Shown piece by piece: positions 8,689-20,600 of a stretch of DNA of 45,671 bases. A program made the position numbers and the translations under genes. Every line of letters starts with the position of its first letter. The stretch's first letter is position 1. The notes beneath the pieces were generated by a model, which saw nothing but the letters and a program-made list of their open reading frames with translations, ran no database searches and was not told the DNA's origin. The stretch lies in the IMG/VR virus record IMGVR_UViG_3300020055_000040, positions 1-45,671 of that record, one strand, 5' to 3'. The stretch is from a virus.

Positions 8689-11600
8689 TTATGCGTCTAG
8701 TGTACTGACTGAGTAAATAATCTGACCCGCTGCTATGTAATAACTAATTACAAATCTATCTCCTTGAATAAATGTGGTTGGTGAACCATCAACGGGGCTA
8801 ACGCCAGTCCATGTATTTTCTAGAGGTTTCCAAATGTTTGTTGGAATGATAGATGCTGCTTTAACTGTGGAGGAGAAACTAATATAAATTTGTCCCGCCC
8901 TACCATCATATGTAGCTAAGGTAGTGTTGTTAACTGTGTCAACTGGTGTACCAAGAGGAATGGAAATAGTATCAGTAACGGCGTCATACCATCTCTCATC
9001 AATAGGGTCAATACCAGATACATTGAAGTTAACAGATTTTGTTAAAGTATCATTAATATCGACATCACCAACATTAGAAACTTCATTAAAAGTTACTGTC
9101 TTATAAACTGTGTTCCATGCAACAGGAATAGATGGAATTAAGGAGTTGACATTCGCCCAATCAGACAAGTCTGTTGGGGATATAAATGAATCATCTAGTG
9201 CTTGATATGCTTCACTTGCTGGATCATTATTGAACCAGTTGATTGGAGCACGTTTGGAGAAACCATAAGTGTCTTGCCTTGCAACTGGGAAGTTCTCTTC
9301 ATTTTCAAATACATTATTTGAAATGCTAATCTTGTTATTAATCTTAATTGTGCCAGCAGTAAGAATTGAAGACTCAATGTTGGATGCCTTGAAAGAGTTT
9401 CTCTGTGCTTCCTGAATCGCTTGCAGATCATTTGTTAGAACTGCAGAGAATGTTGATGGGTTGAATGAAGCAGTAGAACTATTGGCGGCAAGAGAATCAA
9501 GATTAGTATAATCAATTAGTCTATTTTCAGCAGATGTCTTGAGTCTTGGGAAATTAAGTGTGTTGCTTTGGTTTCCTTTAGCATCAATAACTTGGTTGCC
9601 AATATAGAAATCACCTGTGGAGTTAGTACCAGAAGATGCAACAAATCCACCACCACGCTCAATAGTTTGAGAGTTAACAATTTCTTGCTGAGTTAGTGTA
9701 ATGTCTTGGAACTGTGGTAAACCAGTTGAGTAGTTACCTGGACCAAATCCCACATATTCCCAAGTATGAGATGAAGCACGGATAATAGATGGTCTGTAGA
9801 ACGAGACAGGAACTGCCTTATTAAAAATGATACATCTGTCAGTAAAGATAGGAACATTTTGTGCTGTAAACTCTAGGACTGCGGACTTAGGAACACCGTA
9901 CTCATTTCTACTATCTTCAAATCCATATGGATTTTCCATAATAGTATCCGTAACCTCTGTCTCTCCAAAGGAAGATAGTTCAAATTCGGTATCTAAGTCA
10001 ATCTCTGAATAAGATCTTATATTATATCCTGTTGTTGGATTTGCTCCACCAGTCAAAATACTATTCAGAATTTTTTTAGTTGACTCTGAAGTAATAGAAT
10101 ATTGACTGACTCTTTGATACTCGTCCGCTTGTAATGTATTATCTCTAATGATGGTGTTACCAACATCTTTTCTATATTGAGAAACAGATGCTTTTGGATT
10201 CCACTTGGGATTATCTAAGTCTGCCTCTGGATATAGGTAGTTAATATTTTGATTATATCCAAGACCCTCTAGGGTTACTTCTTCAGTATCATAAGATGCT
10301 TTGGTAGGTTCAGTAAAGTTGACGGAGGAAGGATAGTAAAGAATTTTATCGTTTACTGTTCCTGAGAAAGTTACCGCAAGATCATAACTGAATACGTTTG
10401 CACCCTCATCGGTAACTACAATATCTTCTCCATTAAACGCTGGATTTTGAGCGCCAAAGATTCTAATTGTTTCTCCATCAGACAATGAAGTTGATGTAAA
10501 TGTTGCTGTTGCAGCAACAGCTGAGACATCAGCGGGTGTTGCTTGTAGAATTTCATCATGAATGGTGTAAAGTACATTTACAGCAGAAACAACATCCTGA
10601 CATTCTCCAGTAGCGTGGTCATAATCTACAATAACAGTGTTGTCAATTACTGGTTGAATAAGATGCTCTGCTGGTGGAGTATCAGATTCTGTTCTCCAAT
10701 CTCCATCACCCATACCTTGTGCCATATCAAATCTAAAGACTGGATTTGCAATGGATGGGGAACCTGTACCAAATCTACCGGATCTATTTTTAATATCAAA
10801 TACCTGAACGGTATTTGCTGACCTATCAACACGTCCTGTATATCCAATAAATGTAGTTGCCGCTTGGGCAGTGTTATATTCAGTTTCATTAGATGGAAGA
10901 GCAGCAATACCAGTTGCTTCATATACTTCCATACCCTCAACGATACCATCTACAGATTCTAGAGTTAATACGTCTCCACCAGCACCAGTGCTAGGTGTTA
11001 CCGCTGTTGCTAATTCGTAGAATGACCAGTTTCTTATCGAAGCAACTGCAAGATTCTTAGCATATTCAAATGTTGCTCTGGTTTGTGCTAGTTCAGTTTC
11101 AATGAACTGTTGAGTACCAGCAGAGAAATAATACTGTCCGTTGTTAATGACAGTGCTATTTCCACTCAATCTCAAATCTTTTACAATAGCATTTACTAAG
11201 TGTCCAACGTCTCTTGAACATCTATCGGCATCTGGATTATTGAATCCAGCAAACTGCTCACCAGTTTGAGATTCTGCTAGAATAAATCCAGCACATTCTC
11301 TTTGGATGAATAGTCTGTTCTTCTCGATAAGGTCAGAACCATCTTGCTTGAGGTGATTAACTTCATTAGCAATACCATCAACAGGGTCAATATCTTCAAG
11401 ACCAATTAGACGCTGCTTACCATAGATAATGGTTTTATCATTGTTGGATACTGTGTCAGTTTCTGGGTCATACTCCTCATAGATATTACCATCTAACATA
11501 GTGAGTAGATAGTATCCATCTCTCACGTTGTACTCATATTCAACAATTGGTTCTACCTGTCTAACGAAGAATGATTTAGGATATGTTGTGACAGCTTCAG

Positions 11601-14600
11601 TAACAATAATTACTGTGCCGCCAGGTAAAGTTAATTTATCACCCTTATTATAATTTGTTCCTGGATTGACAAGAGATACTTCTCCACTAGCAACAGTAAA
11701 TGTAGCATCGGATGGTACTAAAGTTTCTCCACCAACACCAGAACCGATGTCAAGTTCTGCATAATCTGTATAGGTTCCGTTTCCACCTCTCTTCAAACTC
11801 TTTTTGAATTCTTGAGTAGATGGTGACGCTGCCACCTCATCTGTACCTACTGTCTCTACAGAGAACTTTCTAATGATACCTGTTTGGGCAGAATCATAGA
11901 CAAAAGGATAGTCTAGTGTTTCATCACCAAATCCAATACCAGGATCCTTAAGGTGAATAATAAACTTACCTTCCGGTGCTCTTAACTTAATATTATTATA
12001 TCCATCCTTAGGAACTTTACAAATCAATCTCCATAGCAATTCATTATTACCATTTGCTGCTCTAGAATCTTGAATTCTATTAACATAAAGAGAACTAATA
12101 ACGTTATCATTGAATTCAAAATTATCGCTTTGCTCAAGTGCTCCAGAAACAGGATTTGTATCAACTCTTTGTGTTATTCTTCTTAATAGAGATAAGTTTT
12201 CGTTAGTAGTTGAGAACTCAGGATCATAAGTAACTTGGTTTTGCTCTAATGTTCTAGTTTCATCAAATGGTTTGTAGTCAACACCCAATGCACTACCAGT
12301 TAGATAACCTTCTTCTTTAATACCAGCACTACTATATGTAAGACCAGCTCTGGTAATCAATACTCCTGTTGTAATAGTAAATGTGATTGTTGTTTCTGGT
12401 AAGAAAGGTGTATCTGAACCTGTATCTAGAATAAAAACATCATCATAACTTAATTTAGAACCAGATGATGTCCAACCACTAGTGTAATCCTGTGGACCTG
12501 GTGCTCCAATTACCCAATCATTAGGATAGATTGCTGTAATTTCACCCTGGTTAATTACAATGTTTCCGACTGTTGCTTGAACAGGGATAGTCTTAGATTC
12601 AGAGAATTTATAAACATCTCCACCAGTAATCCAATTAGCGGTAGGTAGATTTGCTGCATTAGAGACACCAATTACAAATTCTGTATCATTAGTTCTTTCT
12701 CTTACCACATATGGACCAGATAGGGAAGAACCATCAGAATTATTTGTTTCGTCAAAATAAACTTCATCACCAACAAAGAATGGGTGAGCTGGTTTATCAA
12801 CGGGATTTGAAACTGTAATAGTAAATGTGCTAGCGCCAGGAGTGTTATTAACAATGCCAGTAATGGTTCTAGATAATTGCAATCCAGCTTGTGTAGTTGC
12901 AGTTGCATTTACATTAGTGGAAGAGGTATATCCGTTAAATTTAGTTCCAGTATTTGTATAATCAAATTCTCCGGGAATACCTTCAATAGTTACGGTTCCA
13001 CCTCTCCTCTCGTCATCAACAAGAATTGCTAGGCGACCATAGTATTCTCCATTAATAGTTCTTGCAAACTCCCAACCATAATATTTTCTCTTAATACTAT
13101 TATCAGCGTTAAAGTTCAAAGTTGGAATTGTGGCACCACCAATTGTATTGATAGTTACTGTGAAATCATTTGTTCCATCAACTCCACCCAATAAAGAACC
13201 TGGGAATTTTATTGTATTAAATCCTGATGTGGCACTAAATCCGGAACCACCAAGTAATCTATTTTTAACAATAGTTGTGGAACCAACAGTTGGATCCGTT
13301 GGTGCTACTACACCAAAATTTTGCCATGGATTTGGTCCGGTTGTTTGGACTAAGGAGAAAATATATTCGGAATCAAATCCACCACTGGGGATAGTATAAT
13401 CAATGTCATTAATTGAATTAAAAGTATATAAATCGTTTGTTTCGTAAGATATATTTGCTGGTAGAGTTACGTCTCGGATGAACATCCTTACGCTTAATGT
13501 TTCTGCGGATGCAGATGAGTTGGAGAAAAGTACAGGGTAGTCATTATTTCTACCAATACCATTACCACTATTGTCATTTGCAACAACGTGGATAATTAAA
13601 TCGTTGTTATTTAATGTTGGATCTAGCTCAACAATTTCAGTTTCTATGGTTGCTGCAATTGTTCCTCCAGAAATACTTACTGATTCTCCTCCAGCAGCAT
13701 TGTAACCAGAACCACCATCATTAACTCTGAGTTCTGTAATAGCACCATTTGAGTCAACGGAAATAATATCAACTGTTAAATTAGTTCCTGTGCCGCCAGT
13801 GGTTGCAATATTAGTCCCTACAGTATATCCGGTTCCTCCAGATAGAGTAGCATTGTCTAAAGTAAGAACGTGTCCCGCTGGATCTGTAGAAGAGATACCA
13901 CCTAAATCTGCGCCATCAATTGTAAAAGTATCTCCAATATTATATGAAATACCTCTAGCATCGAGTTTGACTACATATCTATTTTCATTTTTTGTTCTAT
14001 AAACATCAAATCTAGCACCTTGCCCTGTTGCTCTCAATGCATCAATTGCGGCGCTTCCCCCATACACTACTTGATTATATGTGTATTGAACTTGACCTGC
14101 TTGAGGAACACCTGATACTGCTTGATATAAAATATTTTCTAAATCTGAATCTGTATCTGCTACAGGAACAGAGGTTCCTTCACATGCAACTGTTTTAATA
14201 GATGCTTCTGCAATTTCAAATCTAAAATCGCCGGTATTGGTTCCGACCATTAATTTATATCTAGTCGTTGCTGCAGCAACTCCACCACCAGAGGGAAATC
14301 CAAAATGAACAGCATTTGTTGGGGAAGTTGGGAAAGCATTACTAATATCAGTTCCAGTGATAATTTCATTAGTTCCGAATCCAACATCACCAAAGTTTAA
14401 TGTGGAAGTGCTTTGGATGGCATAGAAACTTTTAACTGAAGTTTCAAGAGATGCCGCTGCAATAGAACCACCAGTTAAAAGTGTTGCCTCGGTAGAAATT
14501 TTTCCTTCGGAATATACATCTGCTGGGTCATACTGGTCTGGAGTACCAGCAAATGTAGTGTTGTCTCTTAATCTTGCAGCAAAAGTCTCTAGTTGAGATT

Positions 14601-17445
14601 CGTCAAAATTCTTTGGTAGTCTTGCATAAATTGCTTCTGGATCTCCATCAGAATACTGTCTCTTACCTAAAAGGTAATTTACATCATCAACTAATAGTTC
14701 TGCTTGTTCTTGTGTTGTTCCTGGACGTATGGAGTAGTATTCTGGAATATCACCTTCTTTGATTAGTGATTCTCCGTCTACTTTAACATAAATTTTTCTA
14801 AATCCTTCGGTATTTGAATTAATATCTCCAGCATTCCATCTTGCTAAAGTTGAACCAAAATCAATATTGTAGATGTTAACTCTACTTTCTCTAGTGGGAT
14901 CCAATCCTCTAGGTGGAACTAGTCCAACAATGAAAGCACCATTGTCCTGCTTGAAGATTTCTGTTCTGTGAGATACAGCAATCAGAGATTGATTACCAAA
15001 GTTTGAGTTGGAGTTTGTAATTGAATGGTCTCCACCTGTCTCTACTGTGAAGTGGTCTGCCTGTCCCACAGCGAACACAGACACAATCTGTAGGAATGAA
15101 TTGTTTCTGGACTTAATGTGGAAGTGTCTCCAATCTTTTCTATACTCAGCAATAGAGTTAGAATGTCTCTCGTCAGGGTCTTCTACCTGACTTGTGGTAG
15201 TTCCATTCAAAATGAATGCCCTATCATCTCTCTGTAGGGAGATGCCAGTGTATTGCGCCAGCACCATAGAGCGAAGACCTGTGGACTGAGCACCGTCGCT
15301 CAAGAGACCACACAGACCCCATACAGAGCGTAGTGAGATGTTGAATACATATGGAGATGCTGAAGCAACAGTGTCAGACAGATACTTGTTCTGGACGAAA
15401 CCAACAATTCTGTTTTCTTCAATTCTCTGGTTGTAATCCTCTTCACCTGTTGGACCAATGGGTGAACCGGGATCGGCATCGACATCAACAGCTTGAATAA
15501 TTATATCCCAGAATGTGTTGATAGCACTTCTTACATTAGCACATCCTGCTGGGTCTGTTGGGTCGTCAATCTCATATCCAGCAGTTTGAGCACTAAGGTC
15601 TGGTAAAAGATTGAAATCAAATATCTGTGAGCTAAATGTAGTATCAACATTCAGTAGTGTGGTATCAAGAACACTTACTCCACCGGGAGCAAAGTCTCTT
15701 GTAATTACGTTATTTTTATCTTCTAGGACATCATAGTTATTTACAATATATTGACAAATCTCATTTGCTGCTTGGAATACTTCTACTGCTTCTGCTTCTT
15801 CTCCAAGTAGTACATTATTGTCACGATAGAATTGTGCTGCTTCTACAACACGATTGTTTCCGCCATGCGCTAGGTTGTAAGCAATTCTCTCAATAAGTAG
15901 AACAGTATCATCTACACAAGACTCACCAACTGTTTGTGTTGGGTCTGCTACACTGCCATCTAAGTTTACTACTCCTCCTGGGAAATTTGGATCTAAACCA
16001 TCAGTTAAAATGTCAATATTTGCTGATAAAGTAGCGTTATTTCTTTCAACATAAGCAACAGCAAGTTGAGCAATAAAACGCTTGTTATCTAGTAGAATAT
16101 TTTCAGCATCTTTAAATCTTCCAGCAGGAGGATTAGTTGTCTCATCATTTCTACTATATTTGTCAATTTTTTTGTAGTAGTTCTCTAACTGATGATAGTT
16201 GGCATATTCAAAAGCAGTTAGTTTATGATGACTTCCAAATGCGTTAGGAGTATCCTTAATAGTAAACTGCCAGATGTAGCAAGCACCTGTCAGCCTGAAC
16301 ATAGCAGAACTAGATACCGCATCATCTGCAGGATCGGGAACATACTTAGGTCTAATTAAAGTTTTACGCAGGTCTAAACCTACGATAGATGTACCTCTAG
16401 GTACAATAAGTCCACCTTCAACAGGATTAAATTTCTTTAGTTCGTTTGCAAAACTTGTGGTGCTGTTATATACCTCACCTTGTCTTGACTTAATTTCTTC
16501 TTCAATATCTGCTGCAGTAAAAGCATCTCCATTTGCATCAACGCCAGGAGAGTTGTCAATGATATATTCACCTGGAAAGAGTAGAATTGTAAAATTTTCA
16601 AACAGGTCAGCACCAGTTTCACCTTCTTCTGAACCAACACCAGGGGCAACATAACTTCTCTTTGCTGCTTCAATCAGTGCTCTTTCAATAGATTTGAATG
16701 GTCTGTTGATATTGCTACCATCATTAGATGGAATATCTGTAGCGTTCTCATCATCAGCACTAACATATAAAATTTTCTTGTTGTTAGTTACATTAATATA
16801 TGCACCAACATCTTGCCCCGTAAATAAATCAATTGCAGAACCATTAGAAATTTCTGCTCTTGCTCTCTGCTCTAGTTTAAGTAAACTCTTCTGAATTTCA
16901 ATAGGGGAATTAGTAGCCTGAGTTCTCAGTCTACCAGTTAATCTTGCTGTTTCTGAAGGAGAATGACCATCAACATTTACATTAATATCAAGAATTTCCT
17001 GACCTGGAGAATCGGAAATACCTTCGTTGTTTCTATTTCTGATATCCGCCTTTACATTGGGAACACGGAGGAGATCAGTCGAAGAATTATATGTAAATCT
17101 AGTGGCATCAGTATCACTTACCGCATCATATGCTAAACGACCAAAATCTGGATTATAACCGGGAAGAGTACCAGATGGCTTACTGCCAATAGTTTCATAG
17201 TCTGCTGCAGCAATACGGGTCGCCTCATCAACAAAGACCATCCTTTGCTCAGATGAACTTGTTGCAATTTGGTCAACGAAAATTTCGTCCTCTGGAACAG
17301 TGACTACTTCGTTGATAGAATCAACTAGAGAATTTTTATCTGTGGTAGTCAGTAGATCTTTATCACCTGTATCATCAGCAAGCAGGTTGATTTCCTGGCG
17401 TTGTTGCTCAAAGGTAAATGATCTTTTTACTTCTCTTTTAGCCAT
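8689..17445 (-). CDS. Giant virion structural protein with pectin-lyase-like segment, 2918 aa
   Basis: The ATG overlaps the stop of the 67-aa gene by eight bases. The N-terminus is charged (MAKREVKRSFTFEQQRQEI) and likely the attachment end. At about residues 225-300 the sequence runs ILYVSADDEN, NRPFKSIERALIEAAK and ILLFPGEYII, the classic opening of a right-handed beta-helix (pectin-lyase fold) in phage appendages. Two copies of a helical module with a Cys-x-x-Asp or Cys-x-Arg-Asp start and GGN or SGN lie near residues 510 and 2076. The second ends in ASIRNW. PGxNY and GGSGY repeats and HxFxxGDxVxF modules are scattered between. I expect a long appendage on the baseplate. A late-promoter-like box lies 58 bases upstream. 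No enzyme activity is claimed. Confidence 0.8.
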   Translation of the reverse strand: MAKREVKRSFTFEQQRQEINLLADDTGDKDLLTTTDKNSLVDSINEVVTVPEDEIFVDQIATSSSEQRMVFVDEATRIAAADYETIGSKPSGTLPGYNPDFGRLAYDAVSDTDATRFTYNSSTDLLRVPNVKADIRNRNNEGISDSPGQEILDINVNVDGHSPSETARLTGRLRTQATNSPIEIQKSLLKLEQRARAEISNGSAIDLFTGQDVGAYINVTNNKKILYVSADDENATDIPSNDGSNINRPFKSIERALIEAAKRSYVAPGVGSEEGETGADLFENFTILLFPGEYIIDNSPGVDANGDAFTAADIEEEIKSRQGEVYNSTTSFANELKKFNPVEGGLIVPRGTSIVGLDLRKTLIRPKYVPDPADDAVSSSAMFRLTGACYIWQFTIKDTPNAFGSHHKLTAFEYANYHQLENYYKKIDKYSRNDETTNPPAGRFKDAENILLDNKRFIAQLAVAYVERNNATLSANIDILTDGLDPNFPGGVVNLDGSVADPTQTVGESCVDDTVLLIERIAYNLAHGGNNRVVEAAQFYRDNNVLLGEEAEAVEVFQAANEICQYIVNNYDVLEDKNNVITRDFAPGGVSVLDTTLLNVDTTFSSQIFDFNLLPDLSAQTAGYEIDDPTDPAGCANVRSAINTFWDIIIQAVDVDADPGSPIGPTGEEDYNQRIEENRIVGFVQNKYLSDTVASASPYVFNISLRSVWGLCGLLSDGAQSTGLRSMVLAQYTGISLQRDDRAFILNGTTTSQVEDPDERHSNSIAEYRKDWRHFHIKSRNNSFLQIVSVFAVGQADHFTVETGGDHSITNSNSNFGNQSLIAVSHRTEIFKQDNGAFIVGLVPPRGLDPTRESRVNIYNIDFGSTLARWNAGDINSNTEGFRKIYVKVDGESLIKEGDIPEYYSIRPGTTQEQAELLVDDVNYLLGKRQYSDGDPEAIYARLPKNFDESQLETFAARLRDNTTFAGTPDQYDPADVYSEGKISTEATLLTGGSIAAASLETSVKSFYAIQSTSTLNFGDVGFGTNEIITGTDISNAFPTSPTNAVHFGFPSGGGVAAATTRYKLMVGTNTGDFRFEIAEASIKTVACEGTSVPVADTDSDLENILYQAVSGVPQAGQVQYTYNQVVYGGSAAIDALRATGQGARFDVYRTKNENRYVVKLDARGISYNIGDTFTIDGADLGGISSTDPAGHVLTLDNATLSGGTGYTVGTNIATTGGTGTNLTVDIISVDSNGAITELRVNDGGSGYNAAGGESVSISGGTIAATIETEIVELDPTLNNNDLIIHVVANDNSGNGIGRNNDYPVLFSNSSASAETLSVRMFIRDVTLPANISYETNDLYTFNSINDIDYTIPSGGFDSEYIFSLVQTTGPNPWQNFGVVAPTDPTVGSTTIVKNRLLGGSGFSATSGFNTIKFPGSLLGGVDGTNDFTVTINTIGGATIPTLNFNADNSIKRKYYGWEFARTINGEYYGRLAILVDDERRGGTVTIEGIPGEFDYTNTGTKFNGYTSSTNVNATATTQAGLQLSRTITGIVNNTPGASTFTITVSNPVDKPAHPFFVGDEVYFDETNNSDGSSLSGPYVVRERTNDTEFVIGVSNAANLPTANWITGGDVYKFSESKTIPVQATVGNIVINQGEITAIYPNDWVIGAPGPQDYTSGWTSSGSKLSYDDVFILDTGSDTPFLPETTITFTITTGVLITRAGLTYSSAGIKEEGYLTGSALGVDYKPFDETRTLEQNQVTYDPEFSTTNENLSLLRRITQRVDTNPVSGALEQSDNFEFNDNVISSLYVNRIQDSRAANGNNELLWRLICKVPKDGYNNIKLRAPEGKFIIHLKDPGIGFGDETLDYPFVYDSAQTGIIRKFSVETVGTDEVAASPSTQEFKKSLKRGGNGTYTDYAELDIGSGVGGETLVPSDATFTVASGEVSLVNPGTNYNKGDKLTLPGGTVIIVTEAVTTYPKSFFVRQVEPIVEYEYNVRDGYYLLTMLDGNIYEEYDPETDTVSNNDKTIIYGKQRLIGLEDIDPVDGIANEVNHLKQDGSDLIEKNRLFIQRECAGFILAESQTGEQFAGFNNPDADRCSRDVGHLVNAIVKDLRLSGNSTVINNGQYYFSAGTQQFIETELAQTRATFEYAKNLAVASIRNWSFYELATAVTPSTGAGGDVLTLESVDGIVEGMEVYEATGIAALPSNETEYNTAQAATTFIGYTGRVDRSANTVQVFDIKNRSGRFGTGSPSIANPVFRFDMAQGMGDGDWRTESDTPPAEHLIQPVIDNTVIVDYDHATGECQDVVSAVNVLYTIHDEILQATPADVSAVAATATFTSTSLSDGETIRIFGAQNPAFNGEDIVVTDEGANVFSYDLAVTFSGTVNDKILYYPSSVNFTEPTKASYDTEEVTLEGLGYNQNINYLYPEADLDNPKWNPKASVSQYRKDVGNTIIRDNTLQADEYQRVSQYSITSESTKKILNSILTGGANPTTGYNIRSYSEIDLDTEFELSSFGETEVTDTIMENPYGFEDSRNEYGVPKSAVLEFTAQNVPIFTDRCIIFNKAVPVSFYRPSIIRASSHTWEYVGFGPGNYSTGLPQFQDITLTQQEIVNSQTIERGGGFVASSGTNSTGDFYIGNQVIDAKGNQSNTLNFPRLKTSAENRLIDYTNLDSLAANSSTASFNPSTFSAVLTNDLQAIQEAQRNSFKASNIESSILTAGTIKINNKISISNNVFENEENFPVARQDTYGFSKRAPINWFNNDPASEAYQALDDSFISPTDLSDWANVNSLIPSIPVAWNTVYKTVTFNEVSNVGDVDINDTLTKSVNFNVSGIDPIDERWYDAVTDTISIPLGTPVDTVNNTTLATYDGRAGQIYISFSSTVKAASIIPTNIWKPLENTWTGVSPVDGSPTTFIQGDRFVISYYIAAGQIIYSVSTLDA

Positions 17446-17641
17446 GTTTCTTTATATGCTCCAGTAACAGAAGTTTAAGTTCCCGTATATCTTCCTTCAA
17501 ACTATTTATGTCGTCCGCAGTTGTGTCAAGATGCTGTCTCAACTGGTTTTTATTGGGTTTTTCAGTGTTAATAATTGCATGAGTATTTGGGTCACGATAC
17601 AAATTTTCGTGACCTTCCACTTTATAATAATTTTTCATCAT
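17438..17641 (-). CDS. Small coiled-coil protein between two giants, 67 aa
   Basis: The start ATG overlaps the stop of the DUF4815 gene (ATGA), and the stop overlaps the next ATG by eight bases, so the three genes are translationally linked. A second ATG directly follows the first and could be used instead. The N-terminal half (YYKVEGHENLYRDPNTHAII) is a pattern I recall from small T4-like cyanophage proteins. The C-terminal half is a leucine-spaced helix (INSLKEDIRELKLLLLEHIK), a likely short coiled coil. It may help assembly of the flanking giants, for example as a trimerisation or chaperone factor. That is inference from context. Confidence 0.75.
   Translation of the reverse strand: MMKNYYKVEGHENLYRDPNTHAIINTEKPNKNQLRQHLDTTADDINSLKEDIRELKLLLLEHIKKHG
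17503..17510 (-). promoter_or_regulatory. Candidate late promoter CATAAATA inside the 67-aa gene
   Basis: The minus strand reads CATAAATA, a full match to the T4-type late box NATAAATA. It lies 58 bases before the ATG of the 2918-aa gene but within the coding part of the 67-aa gene, so chance occurrence is possible. Confidence 0.4.
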
Positions 17642-20600
17642 ACTGACGCTACAATTCTAATATCTTGTACCTTTGGTGTATATACTGGGTCATCACTTCT
17701 AAGAATAATTTTTATTTGATACTTAGTAAATTCAGGCAAATCATTGATGTAGTATTTAATTTCCTGATAATCTTCTCTTCTCTCGAAAGCACCAGCAATA
17801 GAATCTTTCTTTTTAAATTCAGTGCCAAGTAAATCTACAGGCATTTCAGTCCATCTAAAATTGGATAGCACTTCTTGAGAAGAACTTTCCAAGATTCTAT
17901 AGAAAATTTTAATATCGCCAACATCTTTACTGTTAGATGTAATTCTCACATCAAGACTTGTACTAGGAACTGAAAGATTTGCTTCTTTTGTAAGATATTT
18001 ACAAATAGATGATGTATTTGTAATTTCTACGTCATCTCTGTAATCTATTCCGGTTGAATAGTTAATTGATTTAATTTGTAGATATCTTTCTGAACCCTCT
18101 AATGTTCCATCAAATTTAATATAATCATTTACTCTGAACACATCAGGAACCTGGCTTGCGAGAGTAGAATTTCTGGAATAGTCACTATTGGGAATTGTTG
18201 CAGAAGTGTAATCATCATTAATTGGTTTCTTCTCATTTGAAATTGTAAGAATTCCAGTCTTACCATCCCATAGAATTACCTTACCGTCAATAATATTATT
18301 ATAATCTACATCAGCAGTTGGGTTATACGCAACTACTCCATCGTTAATATTAAATTGGGGATTAATCTTATTAATAATACTTTCACTAGCAATTTTTATA
18401 TTTAAATTATCATTTAATGTTAAATTGGTTGGGTCACTAAAGATAATACCCTCGTTTGTTTCAAAAATACCATTGTTGTTCATTCTTACTACAAGATTAG
18501 AACCGTCTGCTGAAACTACAATACCTTGTGCTCCAGACAATCTTCCCCTAATTACTTGTAGTTCCGCAATTGGAGTTTCCGCTGTATTTACACCTTGAAT
18601 AACAAATTGATACACTGGCCAGAATTCTAGTAGTTGATACCTCTTGCCATATCTATCTTCATAACCAGTTGCATTTTCTACTCTAGAAGATGAAGTCTTT
18701 ACACTTACATTTCTAAGATCAATGATTGGTGATAGGTAATCTACCTCAGAAGACAAATCAAATTTGTATGCTAAAGATTTACCAGTATCATTTAATACCT
18801 CATTAATTTTTGAACAAACAAATTTTTGATTCTCAAAATATTGTTCTTGATTTAAGAAAGTTGTTTCGAAATCTGATGTGCTATATGACACATAGTTATT
18901 TGTTGGGTTGTCAATTGGGACTACATTGGTAGTTTTAATTGAAGATGTAATTTTTGTATTGGGTGCCTGTAAATTTGCAATGTCAGCATAAATTTTTTCA
19001 AATTTAATGTTCTGTGTTGCGTAAACATTAGAACCCCCACCTCTTACACTATCTCCCGCCTGAGAAATAGATTTGATTGTATATGTATCAATACCAACAG
19101 AATTTGCAGTATAATAATTCTGAATGAATGAAGTTCCTGATAATCCTGCAAAATTATCTACAGATCTAAAGAAAACTTTTGAGTTCCCTTTACCTTCAAA
19201 ACCATGATTTCTCTGATAAACTTTAAACACAGAATTATTAGATTTAAATAAATCTGATGTGGCATTAGTATTAGAACCAGAATTAGTCTCTATTGGGTTT
19301 AGAGATAATTTTTGATATTCTAAATCGTCATTTACTAGTGTTAAACTAGACGGTTTAGAAATATCAAATTTTGCTCGATTTAATGTAAATTTAAGATCTT
19401 CAAATAAATCTTCAACCCAAGTGTCAGTATTTTGTGACCTGTATAAAGAACCAAGTAAAGGTTGAGAACTTACCTTAACGCCTGTTAATTCCTCAACATC
19501 TCCAAGTTTTGATGTCCACAATAGATAATCTGTGGAGTCAGTTTCAATTTGTATAGCATAATCAGAATCATTTTGTAAATAAACAGGATTTTCAAACACA
19601 AATTTGGTTGGTGTTGCTGAATTTGGATTAGATCCATCATCAACAGCAACTCCCATTCTCACTGCAGGAGTATCAATATCAAGGATTGCTCTAACTATAG
19701 CACCATTTGCACCACTACCAATTCCTTTTACAATAACTGATGGTGCAGATGTATATCCGGAACCAGGTAAGGATAATTCTGCATCATATACAATACCATT
19801 AGAAACATAAGGAGCAACAGCTGCTTGACTTTCGCCTGGTAGTTGTGGACTTTCAACAGTTAAAATTGCTCCATCATAATTTGAACCAACGTTTTCAACA
19901 ACAAATTTTGAAATTTTACCATAATCTTTAGTAATTTTTAGTTGAATATTTGTATTGTTTGTATTATTATAGGAAGTAATTGATGCTGAAGATAATGCTT
20001 CGTCTTGAATAAATGACTTACCATTATGATTTGATAGAACAAAAGTGTATACTTGTTCGTTAGTTAGGTTATAATTTACTCCGCCAATTAGAGTAACTTC
20101 ATTTCCATTTCTATCCAAGATTTTTTCAAGAGGTCCAATTGAACCTGAAGTTACACCAGAAATTAAATCATCATTTCTAATTGTTATAGAACCAGTTGAA
20201 GTAACTTTCAAATAGGTTTTGGGTAATAATATTTTTTGTGTTCCTGGAATAATATTTTTTCCGGGTTTTCCAATATTAACATCAGTTAAATATACTTTTA
20301 CTGGTATACTAGAACTTTTCTTACTGAAGAATAGATCTATACCTGTCGCAAATACACCACCATCAAAATTTTCTATTCTAAAAGTCTGTGCTAAAGGATT
20401 TGGTTTTATTGGATTATCTGTATTGCTTTCCACAAATTGAATTCCTTCATTTGATTTGAATAGAGAAGGTTGTGTGGAAATTATAGATGGTGGATTCTGT
20501 GGTTTAGTTCCTTGTGAATAGAATACAACCTCAGCATAAGAATCAACTACATCTTTTTGCTCATTTGTTTGACTTGAAGTAAATCTAATAGTTTTTTTAC